This document shows positions 7,108 to 14,059 of a DNA stretch of 21,149 nucleotides, one piece after another. Location of the stretch: the IMG/VR virus record IMGVR_UViG_3300010354_000829, positions 1 through 21,149 of that record, one strand, 5' to 3'. A program made the translations under genes and the position numbers. The stretch's first letter is position 1. The number at the start of each line of letters is the position of its first letter. The DNA is from a virus. A model generated the notes under the pieces. It did no database searches. It worked only from the letters and a program-made list of their open reading frames with translations, and was not told the DNA's origin.

Positions 7108-7431
7108 TTATATACTAAAACTAGATCCACAACCGCAAGTAGAAACAGCATTGGGGTTGCGAACAAAAAAACTACTTCCTGATATATCATCTTTATAATC
7201 GATTTCTGCACCCTCTAGATACTGCATACTAATAGCATCTACAAGTACTTTAAAAGGGCCAATTGCTATTTCAAAGTCGTCGTGATTTTGATCGTTATCG
7301 AAAGTAAAACCATATTGAAAACCACTGCAACCGCCGCCCTGAACAAAAGTTCGTAGATTAGTATTTGGATCGTTTTCTTCTAGTAAAAGTTCCACAATTC
7401 TCTGTTTGGCTTGTTCACTGATAGTAATCAT
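7108..7431 (-). CDS. erpA: A-type iron-sulfur cluster carrier, ErpA-like
   Basis: 107 residues, the usual length of ErpA/IscA proteins, and the only minus-strand gene in the window. A-type carriers accept a nascent [2Fe-2S] or [4Fe-4S] cluster from the scaffold and deliver it to apo-enzymes in the cytoplasm. All three cluster-binding cysteines are present: [16 protein letters not shown] (Cys about 35) and [11 protein letters not shown] at the C-terminus (Cys about 99 and 101). The [14 protein letters not shown] and NPNA[11 protein letters not shown] blocks are typical of ErpA rather than IscA, and the GAEIDYKDD-like block is one I associate with betaproteobacterial ErpA. Base composition is AT-rich like the phage, so it is probably a long-standing resident. 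No strong ribosome-binding site is seen before its ATG. It is divergent from iscU and convergent with the gene ending at 7106. Confidence 0.92.
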   Translation of the reverse strand: MITISEQAKQRIVELLLEENDPNTNLRTFVQGGGCSGFQYGFTFDNDQNHDDFEIAIGPFKVLVDAISMQYLEGAEIDYKDDISGSSFFVRNPNAVSTCGCGSSFSI

Positions 7432-7445
7432 GTTAATATTTACTA

Positions 7446-7453
7446 TATAAATA
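7446..7453 (+). promoter_or_regulatory. T4-type late promoter for the iscU operon
   Basis: A perfect TATAAATA box in the 56-base gap between erpA (leftward) and iscU (rightward), 34 bases before the iscU ATG. An AAAGGG ribosome-binding site follows at about 7475-7480. The box is oriented only toward iscU, so iscU-def-iscA are likely late genes while erpA would need another promoter. Confidence 0.7.
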
Positions 7454-7487
7454 ATTTAGATAAAAAATAGATATAAAGGGTTAAACA

Positions 7488-7868
7488 ATGGCATATAGTG
7501 AACGTGTTTTAGATCATTATGAAAATCCCCGTAATGTAGGATCATTTGCCAAAGACGATCCAAACGTAGGAACTGGTATGGTTGGTGCACCAGCCTGTGG
7601 TGATGTAATGAAACTTCAAATTAAGGTAGACGAAAATGGTATTATTCAAGATGCACGGTTTAAGACGTATGGCTGCGGCTCGGCGATCGCAAGTTCATCA
7701 CTCGTTACGGAGTGGATCAAAGGTAAGACGTTGGACCAGGCGGGATCTATTAAGAATACTGAAATCGCCGAACATCTTGCACTCCCCCCAGTTAAAATAC
7801 ATTGCTCGATTCTTGCTGAAGACGCGATCAAAGCGGCTGTAAATGACTATCGAAGTAAACATTTATAA
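7488..7868 (+). CDS. iscU: Iron-sulfur cluster scaffold protein IscU
   Basis: 126 residues, essentially full length. IscU is the cytoplasmic scaffold on which sulfur (from IscS) and iron are built into a [2Fe-2S] cluster, then passed on by HscA/HscB. Every key residue is present at the E. coli numbering: Cys37 in APACGDVM, Asp39, Cys63 in TYGCGSAIASSS, His105 and Cys106 in KIHCSILAEDA, and the HscA-binding LPPVK at 99-103. It starts MAYSERVLDHYENPRNVGSF, very close to bacterial IscU. So it should work with host IscS and HscA. Bases 7651-7860 are about 48% G+C by hand count against about 39% for 7491-7650, and use codons (GCG, TCG, ACG, CGG) rare elsewhere here, suggesting a recombinant or recently acquired 3' half. 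Its stop overlaps the def start (TAATG). Confidence 0.97.
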   Translation: MAYSERVLDHYENPRNVGSFAKDDPNVGTGMVGAPACGDVMKLQIKVDENGIIQDARFKTYGCGSAIASSSLVTEWIKGKTLDQAGSIKNTEIAEHLALPPVKIHCSILAEDAIKAAVNDYRSKHL

Positions 7869-8350
7869 TGATTAAATCAGTGGTTAAATGGCCAGATCCT
7901 GTTTTGTTAACCCCAACAAAACCCTGGAATTTTTACAATCCCCCATTCGATTATTTAGAATTAGAACAAGATCTTAAAGATACTTTACTAGAACAAAACG
8001 GTTTAGGATTAGCAGCTAATCAAATTGGTATACCATATCGAGTGTTGGCTATTAATGTACAAAAGGACAACAATCTAAGGATTATGTATAATCCTGAAAT
8101 ACTATATATTGGGTCAGAATTAGCCACTGAGTGGGAGGGCTGTCTTAGCTTCCCTAAATTAAGATTAGAAATATCTAGACCAAAATCTGTAACTTTGCGA
8201 TGGTTGGACCATTATCAATTTATTCATAGTATGGACCTTGAAAATATAGATGCAAGGTGTATATTGCATGAAATAGATCATTTAAATGGTAAAGTATTTA
8301 AAGAGTATGTAAGTGATTTACGGTTTCGCAAAGCGTGGGACAAATTATGA
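7868..8350 (+). CDS. def: Peptide deformylase
   Basis: 160 residues, slightly shorter than the E. coli enzyme. Peptide deformylase removes the N-formyl group from new proteins at the ribosome exit and uses a ferrous (or zinc) ion. All three signature motifs are intact: GLGLAANQ at about 45-52 (motif 1, with the catalytic Gln), EGCLSFP at about 90-96 (motif 2, metal ligand Cys92), and HEIDHLNG at about 134-141 (motif 3, His134/His138 ligands and Glu135 catalytic). The protein should be active. Phage deformylases are known in marine phages. Here it is sandwiched between iscU (one-base TAATG overlap) and iscA (four-base ATGA overlap), so it is made together with iron-sulfur proteins; its own iron need may be why, but this is inference. 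The sequence is AT-rich like the phage. Confidence 0.96.
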   Translation: MIKSVVKWPDPVLLTPTKPWNFYNPPFDYLELEQDLKDTLLEQNGLGLAANQIGIPYRVLAINVQKDNNLRIMYNPEILYIGSELATEWEGCLSFPKLRLEISRPKSVTLRWLDHYQFIHSMDLENIDARCILHEIDHLNGKVFKEYVSDLRFRKAWDKL

Positions 8351-8667
8351 TTAATTTAACAGATAGTGCCAAAAATCAAATTCAAAGTAATTTATTACGT
8401 AGACAAAAAGGTAAAGGAATTCGCATTGGAGTTAAAACTACAGGTTGCTCTGGACTTGCCTATGTGTTAGAATATGTAGATGAAACTACGCCAGATTTTG
8501 AAAGTTTTCTTTTTGACAGTGTCACTGTATACATTAATAAACGTGATTTGGTTTATCTCCAAGGGTTAACTATGGACTACGTAAGACAAGGTCTTAACGA
8601 AGGATTTGAATTTATTAATCCCAACGAACGAGCAAGATGCGGATGCGGTAGCAGTTTTACTGTATAA
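8347..8667 (+). CDS. iscA: A-type iron-sulfur cluster carrier, IscA-like
   Basis: 106 residues from ATG at 8347, which overlaps the def stop (ATGA). An in-frame GTG twelve bases upstream is less likely since ATG gives the family's normal length and N-terminus. IscA receives and transfers iron-sulfur clusters alongside ErpA. The cluster cysteines are Cys34 (TTGCSGLAYVLEYVDE) and Cys98/Cys100 (RCGCGSSFTV). The TTGCSGLAYVLEYVDE and GLNEGFEFINPN blocks fit IscA of the ISC operon rather than ErpA or SufA. Compared with ErpA at 7108-7431 it is clearly a different paralogue, so this phage carries both carrier types. It is AT-rich and amelioration looks complete, unlike the 3' half of iscU. Confidence 0.93.
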   Translation: MINLTDSAKNQIQSNLLRRQKGKGIRIGVKTTGCSGLAYVLEYVDETTPDFESFLFDSVTVYINKRDLVYLQGLTMDYVRQGLNEGFEFINPNERARCGCGSSFTV

Positions 8668-8677
8668 TCTAAATTCT

Positions 8678-9358
8678 ATGTTAATTACAAAATTTAACTA
8701 TAATTCTCTACGTAGAGAAACTGTAGAGGGTAAAAGGCATTATTGTCTCCCCGACGGCTCTAAAGTAGCCAGCGTTACCACAATTCTTGATGCAACTAAA
8801 ACAGAGGAAAAGAAACAAATTTTAGCCAATTGGCGTGCCAGTGTAGGCGAGGCTAGAGCAAGGGAGATTGTAACCGAGGCCAGTAGTCGCGGCACAAGAA
8901 TGCACAAATGGCTAGAAAATTTTATTAACAGTGATGATTTAGGAGAACCTGGTACTAATCCCTACAGCAAACAAAGTCATAATATGGCCCAGGTGGTAGT
9001 TAATCAAGGTCTAAAGTATAATGTCAAGGAATTTTATGGTACAGAGGTAAATTTGTATTATAGTGGTCTCTATGCAGGCACAACTGATTGTGTGGCCAAT
9101 TGGCGTGGAAACCTAGCGATTTTAGACTTTAAACAAACAAATAAACCCAAAAAACGTGAATGGATTGACGATTATTTTCTGCAGCTAGCTGCATATAGTC
9201 TTGCACATAATAAACTATATAATACAGATATAAAACAAGGTATAATCCTAATGTGCAGCCCTGATATGAAATATCAAGAATTCACTTTATCTGGTGAAGA
9301 ATTCCAACATTACTGTAATCTTTGGTTCGATAGATTAGAACAATATTATTCTCGATAA
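8678..9358 (+). CDS. PD-(D/E)XK exonuclease, RecB/MGME1-like
   Basis: 226 residues from ATG at 8678; an upstream in-frame ATG at 8606 lies inside iscA and is not used. The fold is the PD-(D/E)XK nuclease seen in RecB, Cas4 and mitochondrial MGME1. Visible motifs in order: a helix with RGTRMHKWLE (His about 76), GTEVNLYYSGLYAGTTDCV with Glu123 and Asp137, LAILDFKQTNK with Asp150-x-Lys152 (the catalytic D...DxK), and FLQLAAYSLA with the Gln-x3-Tyr helix typical of RecB-like nucleases. It would degrade or trim single-strand ends, in recombination, genome maintenance or recycling of host DNA. It follows iscA by ten bases and shares that operon. Its four cysteines do not have Cas4/AddB spacing, so an iron-sulfur cluster in it is not supported. 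Confidence 0.85.
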   Translation: MLITKFNYNSLRRETVEGKRHYCLPDGSKVASVTTILDATKTEEKKQILANWRASVGEARAREIVTEASSRGTRMHKWLENFINSDDLGEPGTNPYSKQSHNMAQVVVNQGLKYNVKEFYGTEVNLYYSGLYAGTTDCVANWRGNLAILDFKQTNKPKKREWIDDYFLQLAAYSLAHNKLYNTDIKQGIILMCSPDMKYQEFTLSGEEFQHYCNLWFDRLEQYYSR

Positions 9359-9361
9359 ATA
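9354..9361 (+). promoter_or_regulatory. Probable late promoter box, variant GATAAATA
   Basis: GATAAATA spans the end of the nuclease gene (stop at 9356-9358) and the 21-base gap before the GTG start at 9380. An AAAAGGAT ribosome-binding site lies at 9367-9374. One mismatch to the T4 late box, correctly placed for a short leader. Confidence 0.5.
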
Positions 9362-9379
9362 ATAACAAAAGGATCGGCT

Positions 9380-9901
9380 GTGGCTATAGTACAAATTTCA
9401 CAAATTAAACATAGAAGAGGGTATGCTAATGCTTTACCTCAATTGGGATCAGCTGAGTTGGGATGGAGTGTAGATACTCAACAACTTTACATAGGCAACG
9501 GCACATTAGAAGAAGGTGCACCCGAAGTTGGTAATACTGAAATTTTAACAGAGCATAGTAATATACCTGGTATTACCACTTATACACAAACCATCACAAA
9601 TAATACTACAGCAAATATTGCCAATTTAGTATTTGATGATACCGATCCTAGTGTAATTATTAACTATAGAGCATTTAGACTTCATACCGATGGGGTTAAT
9701 GCTAATATCAAAACAGGCACATTGACCATTAGCCAATATTTAAGTCGCAATTCTTATACTGATTCAAATGTTGAGTTGGGCAATACTGCCTTACAATTTT
9801 CGGTGACCCAATATTCGAATCTTTGTTTTGTTTCGGGAAATGTTAAGAGTCAATCGGGCGATCCTGACTGTGTGCTAACTTATACAATTAATACAATTTA
9901 A
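9380..9901 (+). CDS. Probable tail-fibre/adhesin-type structural protein, GTG start
   Basis: 173 residues. The N-terminal 56 residues carry a pattern common in marine phage tail or receptor-binding proteins: IKHRRGYANALPQLGSAELG, then LYIGNGTLEEGAPEVGNTEI. This resembles the small N-terminal unit of major tropism determinant/tail-fibre proteins that attaches to the virion. The remaining 115 residues look beta-rich (many Thr, Asn, Ile, Val) with no catalytic motif. GTG is chosen since AAAAGGAT stands five bases upstream and the family motif begins soon after. It is shorter than typical fibres, so it may be a fibre base, a connector or a stand-alone adhesin. A possible late promoter precedes it. 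Virion role is well supported by motif; the exact position is not. Confidence 0.68.
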   Translation: MAIVQISQIKHRRGYANALPQLGSAELGWSVDTQQLYIGNGTLEEGAPEVGNTEILTEHSNIPGITTYTQTITNNTTANIANLVFDDTDPSVIINYRAFRLHTDGVNANIKTGTLTISQYLSRNSYTDSNVELGNTALQFSVTQYSNLCFVSGNVKSQSGDPDCVLTYTINTI

Positions 9902-9906
9902 CATCT

Positions 9907-10353
9907 ATGTGGAATTTGTTTCCTTCAGAGCGTTTGCGCTCTTGGCAAGCGTTTCGCCTTTATCTCAACGGTTTGACCTTAGAAGAAGCAATAAAAGAAT
10001 GTAATCATTTATGGGCCTATTGTCCCTATCAAAAGTATTATTTAAGTGTAGATAATATCAGAGATTGGCCTAATCCCTGGGAATTATTACACGAAAATGT
10101 CTATTGTGATCTTGCAAGAGCCTTGGGTATAGTGTATACTCTATATCTCACTAATCACAGTCCTCCTGTAGAGCTAAGAATATATTTAGATAAAAACACA
10201 AATCAGGAGTATAATTTAGTCTATCTTTGTAATGGAAAATATGTTCTTAATTACGAGCATGATACAATTGTAAATAAACGACAAATTACAAAATATTTTC
10301 GATTAAAAAAACAAATATCCATAGAAGAATTACAATTAGACAAAATAAAATAG
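9907..10353 (+). CDS. Conserved phage protein of unknown function
   Basis: 148 residues, rich in aromatic residues. It opens MWNLFPSERLRSWQAFRLYL, then WPNPWELLHENVYCDLARAL, then beta-like stretches (LVYLCNGKYVLNYEHDTIV) and a charged C-terminal segment. I recognise the RLRSWQAFR, WPxPWELL and GKYVLNY blocks as shared by proteins in many marine T4-like phages, but no function is known to me. No membrane segment or catalytic motif is seen. It begins five bases after the upstream stop and nine bases separate its stop from nrdA, so it is cotranscribed with both. It could be an assembly or accessory protein; the sequence does not decide. Confidence 0.6.
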   Translation: MWNLFPSERLRSWQAFRLYLNGLTLEEAIKECNHLWAYCPYQKYYLSVDNIRDWPNPWELLHENVYCDLARALGIVYTLYLTNHSPPVELRIYLDKNTNQEYNLVYLCNGKYVLNYEHDTIVNKRQITKYFRLKKQISIEELQLDKIK

Positions 10354-10361
10354 GAAAATCA

Positions 10362-12680
10362 ATGAATAAGATATTAGTAGTAAAAAGAGATGGTCGTAAA
10401 GAAGAACTAGATTTAGAAAAATGGCAAAATCAAATTAAGAAAATCTGTACAGGCATTTCAGATGTAAGTCAAAGTATGATCGAAATTAAAGCACAACCAC
10501 ATTTTTATGATGGTATTACTACTCGACAAATTGACGAAATTACCCTAAGAGCAACTGTAGATCTAATTGATGTAGATGCAAATCCCGAAATTGGACATAC
10601 TAACTATCAATATGTGGCTGGTAAACAACGGCTTAGTATGTTAAGAAAAGATGTTTATGGTGATTATACTCCGCATCACCTGTTTGAAATTGTAAAAAGA
10701 AACATTGCAGTTGGTCTATATACAAAAGAATTATTGGAGTGGTATAACGAAGAAGACTGGAATCGTATGAACGATATGATCGATCATAGCAAAGACGAAC
10801 AATATAGCTATGCTGCAATCGAACAACTTATTGAAAAATATTTGGTGAAAAATCGTAGCACCAAAGAAATTTATGAAACACCACAGGTTCGTTATATGAT
10901 TGCAGCCGCCACTGTATTTCATCGAGAAGAACCCAATTCAGCCCGTATGAAATATATTAGGGAATATTATAATGCTGCTTCTGATGGTCTATTTACTCTT
11001 GCTACTCCTGTTCTTGCTGGCCTTGGAACGCCTACAAAACAGTTCAGTAGTTGTGTTCTTATACGTAGCGATGATGATCTTGACAGTATCTTTGCTAGCG
11101 GTGAAATGATGGCTAAATATGCTAGCAAACGAGCTGGTATTGGATTAGAAATTGGTCGTCTAAGACCATTAGGTAGTCCAATTAGAGGTGGGGAAATTAT
11201 GCATACAGGTATGATTCCCTTTCTTAAAAAATGGTTCGGCGATTTAAGGAGCTGCAGTCAAGGTGGAATTCGCAACGCTAGTGCTACTGTATTTTATCCC
11301 ATTTGGCATCATCAGTTTGATGACCTTATTGTTCTTAAAAACAATCAGGGAACCGAAGAAACCCGAGTACGGCATATGGATTATGGGGTTGTACTTAACC
11401 GTTTCTTCTGGAAAAGATTTAGAAACAGACAAAACATAACTTTTTTTGATCCCAATCAGGTTCCTGATCTTTACGAAGCATTTTATCGTAACACACAAGA
11501 ATTTGAAAAACTATATTGTGAATACGAAAAACGTACTGATCTAAGAACCAAAACAATCAGTGCAGAAGAAGTATTCAAAAGCGGGATTCTTAAAGAACGC
11601 ACAGACACAGGACGTATCTATCTTGTGTTCATTGATAATGTAATGAATCAAGGTCCATTTGATCCCGAATATCATACAATATATCAATCCAATCTTTGCG
11701 TAGAAATATTGTTACCAACTCGACCATTTAAACGTCTCGACGACGAATCTGGCAGGATCGCATTATGTACACTGGGATCAATCAATTGGGGAAGTTTTCG
11801 TAATCCAGAAGATATGCGCAGAGCCTGCAGAATTCTTCATAGAAGTCTCTGTAATATTCTTGACTATCAGGACTTTTTGTCAATACAGAGTAAAAAAAGT
11901 AACGATGAAATACAACCATTGGGTATTGGGGTGACAAATTTAGCCTATTGGCACGCTAAAAGAAATCTTAGATATGGCGACAAAGATGCACTACAGGAAG
12001 TGAAAACTTGGATCGAACACCAAGCATATTATCTGACAGAAGCTACTGTAGAATTAGCTAAAGAACGCGGTAAATGTCTTGACAGCAATCGAACACGCTA
12101 CGGTCATGGTATCTTTCCTTGGGAACTGCGTGCCAGTGCAGCCAATGAACTAGCAGATTTCACTCCTACATTGGACTGGGAAACATTGCGTACCAGTATG
12201 AAAGAACATGGTGTGCGCAATGCAACACTTATGGCAATCGCACCTGTAGAAAGTAGCAGTGTAGTAATTAACAGCACTAATGGCATCGAAATGCCTATGA
12301 GTTTGATTAGCACCAAGGAAAGCAAAGCTGGAAGTTTTGTACAGGTAGTTCCAGAATATCAAAAACTAAAACACAAATATCAACTAATGTGGGATCAAAA
12401 AGATTGTATCGGCTACATTAAAACGGCTGCAGTTCTGGCTGCTTACGTTGATCAAAGTATCAGTACAAATACTTTCTATAATCCAAAACATTTCCCAGAT
12501 CGAAAAGTGCCCACAACACTAATCGCAAACAATTTAATGCAGGCACATATTTGGGGATTGAAAACATTCTATTATAGTCTAATAGATAAACAGGGCAGTA
12601 AGAGTCAAGAAGAAGAAACATTATTAGAACCTATAGAAATAGAAAATGAAGAAGAATTTTGTGAGGCCTGTACCCTATGA
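10362..12680 (+). CDS. nrdA: Ribonucleoside-diphosphate reductase large subunit, class Ia
   Basis: 772 residues, close to E. coli NrdA (761). With NrdB it reduces ribonucleoside diphosphates to deoxy forms in the cytoplasm for phage DNA synthesis. The N-terminal ATP-cone is present (VVKRDGRKEELDLEKW, to about residue 90), so dATP feedback control may be retained. The active site is intact: Cys231 in QFSSCVLIR, NLCVE at 444-448 (Asn, thiyl-radical Cys446, Glu448), LPTRPF, and Cys469 in ALCTLGSIN. The C-terminal redox pair CEAC (767/770) that re-reduces the active site is present. A Tyr pair in KTFYYSLIDKQGSK fits the radical-transfer route. A GGAAAATCA site precedes ATG. It overlaps nrdB by four bases (ATGA), and a glutaredoxin follows nrdB, so the whole electron pathway is encoded together. 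Confidence 0.97.
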   Translation: MNKILVVKRDGRKEELDLEKWQNQIKKICTGISDVSQSMIEIKAQPHFYDGITTRQIDEITLRATVDLIDVDANPEIGHTNYQYVAGKQRLSMLRKDVYGDYTPHHLFEIVKRNIAVGLYTKELLEWYNEEDWNRMNDMIDHSKDEQYSYAAIEQLIEKYLVKNRSTKEIYETPQVRYMIAAATVFHREEPNSARMKYIREYYNAASDGLFTLATPVLAGLGTPTKQFSSCVLIRSDDDLDSIFASGEMMAKYASKRAGIGLEIGRLRPLGSPIRGGEIMHTGMIPFLKKWFGDLRSCSQGGIRNASATVFYPIWHHQFDDLIVLKNNQGTEETRVRHMDYGVVLNRFFWKRFRNRQNITFFDPNQVPDLYEAFYRNTQEFEKLYCEYEKRTDLRTKTISAEEVFKSGILKERTDTGRIYLVFIDNVMNQGPFDPEYHTIYQSNLCVEILLPTRPFKRLDDESGRIALCTLGSINWGSFRNPEDMRRACRILHRSLCNILDYQDFLSIQSKKSNDEIQPLGIGVTNLAYWHAKRNLRYGDKDALQEVKTWIEHQAYYLTEATVELAKERGKCLDSNRTRYGHGIFPWELRASAANELADFTPTLDWETLRTSMKEHGVRNATLMAIAPVESSSVVINSTNGIEMPMSLISTKESKAGSFVQVVPEYQKLKHKYQLMWDQKDCIGYIKTAAVLAAYVDQSISTNTFYNPKHFPDRKVPTTLIANNLMQAHIWGLKTFYYSLIDKQGSKSQEEETLLEPIEIENEEEFCEACTL

Positions 12681-13777
12681 GTCAAAATCAGTATGATTTA
12701 AAAACAAGAACAGATTACTTGTCTAGAAAAATGTTTCTAGACCCTGCGGGACCTGTGACAATTCAAAGATTTGAAGAAGTAAAATATAATAAACTACAAA
12801 AAATTGAACAAACTGCAAGGGGTTTCTTTTGGGTGCCAGAAGAAATCAGTCTGACTAAAGATGCTAACGACTTTAAAGAATCAAGCGAAGCAGTAAAACA
12901 TATTTTTACCAGTAACCTATTACGACAAACTGCTTTGGATAGTTTACAAGGTCGTGGACCTAGTCAAATTTTTACACCTGTAATAAGTTTACCCGAACTA
13001 GAAGCATTGGTCTATAACTGGACCTTTTTTGAAACCAATATTCATAGTCGTAGCTACAGTCATATTATTCGCAACATCTATAATGTTCCTAAAGATGTAT
13101 TCAATACTATTCACGATACAAAGGAAATTGTAGATATGGCCAGTAGTGTGGGTGACTACTACGACCAATTACATCGTATCAACTGTCATAAAGAACTAGG
13201 CAGCCCTTACTCAGAAGAAGCACATATTCGATCAATTTGGTTAGCACTACACGCCAGTTATGCCCTAGAGGCATTTAGATTTATGGTATCATTTGCCACT
13301 AGTTTGGCAATGGTAGAAAACAAGATCTTTATTGGCAATGGTAATATTATTAGTTTAATTCTACAGGATGAATTGTTACATAAGGAATGGACTGCCTGGA
13401 TTATTAATCAAGTAGTCAAAGAGGATTCGAGATTCGCTAAAGTAAAACAGGAATGTGAAGCAGAAGTGTATAATATCTATATGGATGTTATAAGGGAAGA
13501 AAAAGCTTGGGCAGATTATTTGTTTCGTAAAGGCCCGGTTATCGGTTTAAATGCTAACATTCTTAAAGAATTTGTTGATTATATTGCTGTAAATAGTCTT
13601 AAAGATATTGGAATTAAATATACTGCACCTGCACCCAAAACTACACCTATTCCTTGGTTTAACAAACATACTGATACTAGTAAAAAACAAACTGCATTGC
13701 AGGAAAATGAAAGTACTAGCTATGTAATTGGACTAATGTCCGATACATTAGAGTATGATTCTTTACCGCAAATTTAA
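12677..13777 (+). CDS. nrdB: Ribonucleoside-diphosphate reductase small subunit, class I
   Basis: 366 residues, near the E. coli length. NrdB carries the di-iron centre and tyrosyl radical that start catalysis in NrdA. Metal ligands are visible: Asp88 (ALDSLQGR), Glu119, His123, Glu198 (YALEAFRF), and Glu232/His235 (QDELLHKE). The radical tyrosine is Tyr127 in NIHSRSYSH. One feature differs from E. coli: the segment reads FETNIHSRSY, so Glu119 and His123 are four apart, where E. coli has ETIHSRSY with a spacing of three. I recall the ETNIH form from marine phage enzymes, so it may be a clade trait. The C-terminal end is acidic/hydrophobic (TLEYDSLPQI), as needed to dock on NrdA. It overlaps nrdA by four bases; 30 bases with an AAGGAG site lead to the glutaredoxin. 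Confidence 0.96.
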   Translation: MSQNQYDLKTRTDYLSRKMFLDPAGPVTIQRFEEVKYNKLQKIEQTARGFFWVPEEISLTKDANDFKESSEAVKHIFTSNLLRQTALDSLQGRGPSQIFTPVISLPELEALVYNWTFFETNIHSRSYSHIIRNIYNVPKDVFNTIHDTKEIVDMASSVGDYYDQLHRINCHKELGSPYSEEAHIRSIWLALHASYALEAFRFMVSFATSLAMVENKIFIGNGNIISLILQDELLHKEWTAWIINQVVKEDSRFAKVKQECEAEVYNIYMDVIREEKAWADYLFRKGPVIGLNANILKEFVDYIAVNSLKDIGIKYTAPAPKTTPIPWFNKHTDTSKKQTALQENESTSYVIGLMSDTLEYDSLPQI

Positions 13778-13807
13778 TGCAGCATAACTATAAAAAAGGA
13801 GAATTCA

Positions 13808-14059
13808 ATGTTAACTGTTTATTCTAAAGAAAATTGTAGCTTCTGTGTACAGGCAAAAAAATTACTAGACAAATATGCAATAGAATATCAAGAAGTCAGG
13901 ATTGATCAAAATGAGGATGCTAAGAATTTTATTTTAGCCGAGGGTCACAGAACTGTTCCTCAAATCTATAAAAACAACCAACTGTTTGTTGAAGGGGGCT
14001 ATCAAGGGCTCAGTCGATTAACGGAATCACAAATCAAGGAGAAATTGAATGTTGGTTAA
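13808..14059 (+). CDS. Glutaredoxin
   Basis: 83 residues, the standard size of a small glutaredoxin. The redox site is CSFC at residues 10-13, at the end of the first strand (MLTVYSKENCSFC), followed by the cis-proline motif TVPQIY and a Gly-Gly turn (EGGYQGL). It would pass electrons from glutathione to the C-terminal CEAC of NrdA, the job of NrdC in T4. The strong AAGGAG site and its place directly behind nrdB support this. A Ser-Phe between the cysteines is less usual than Pro-Tyr, but within the family range. The last ten bases overlap the next gene. Cytoplasmic; no signal peptide. Confidence 0.93.
   Translation: MLTVYSKENCSFCVQAKKLLDKYAIEYQEVRIDQNEDAKNFILAEGHRTVPQIYKNNQLFVEGGYQGLSRLTESQIKEKLNVG

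Noticed and set aside
7636-7842. Extra open frames on both strands inside iscU
   Set aside because: They arise from the higher-GC part of iscU; the iscU frame has every catalytic and binding residue.
8335-8346. GTG start for iscA four codons upstream
   Set aside because: The ATG at 8347 overlaps the def stop as ATGA and matches the family length and N-terminus.
8606-8677. Longer start for the nuclease gene (ATG at 8606)
   Set aside because: It would add 24 residues encoded wholly inside iscA in another frame; the ATG at 8678 gives a normal RecB-like N-terminus.
8678-9358. Iron-sulfur cluster in the PD-(D/E)XK nuclease, next to the isc genes
   Set aside because: It has four cysteines (about 23, 138, 193, 213), but their spacing does not match the Cas4/AddB cluster pattern of one N-terminal and three close C-terminal cysteines.
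10633-12362. Several minus-strand open frames inside nrdA
   Set aside because: They are shadows of the well-supported nrdA frame and have no recognisable product.
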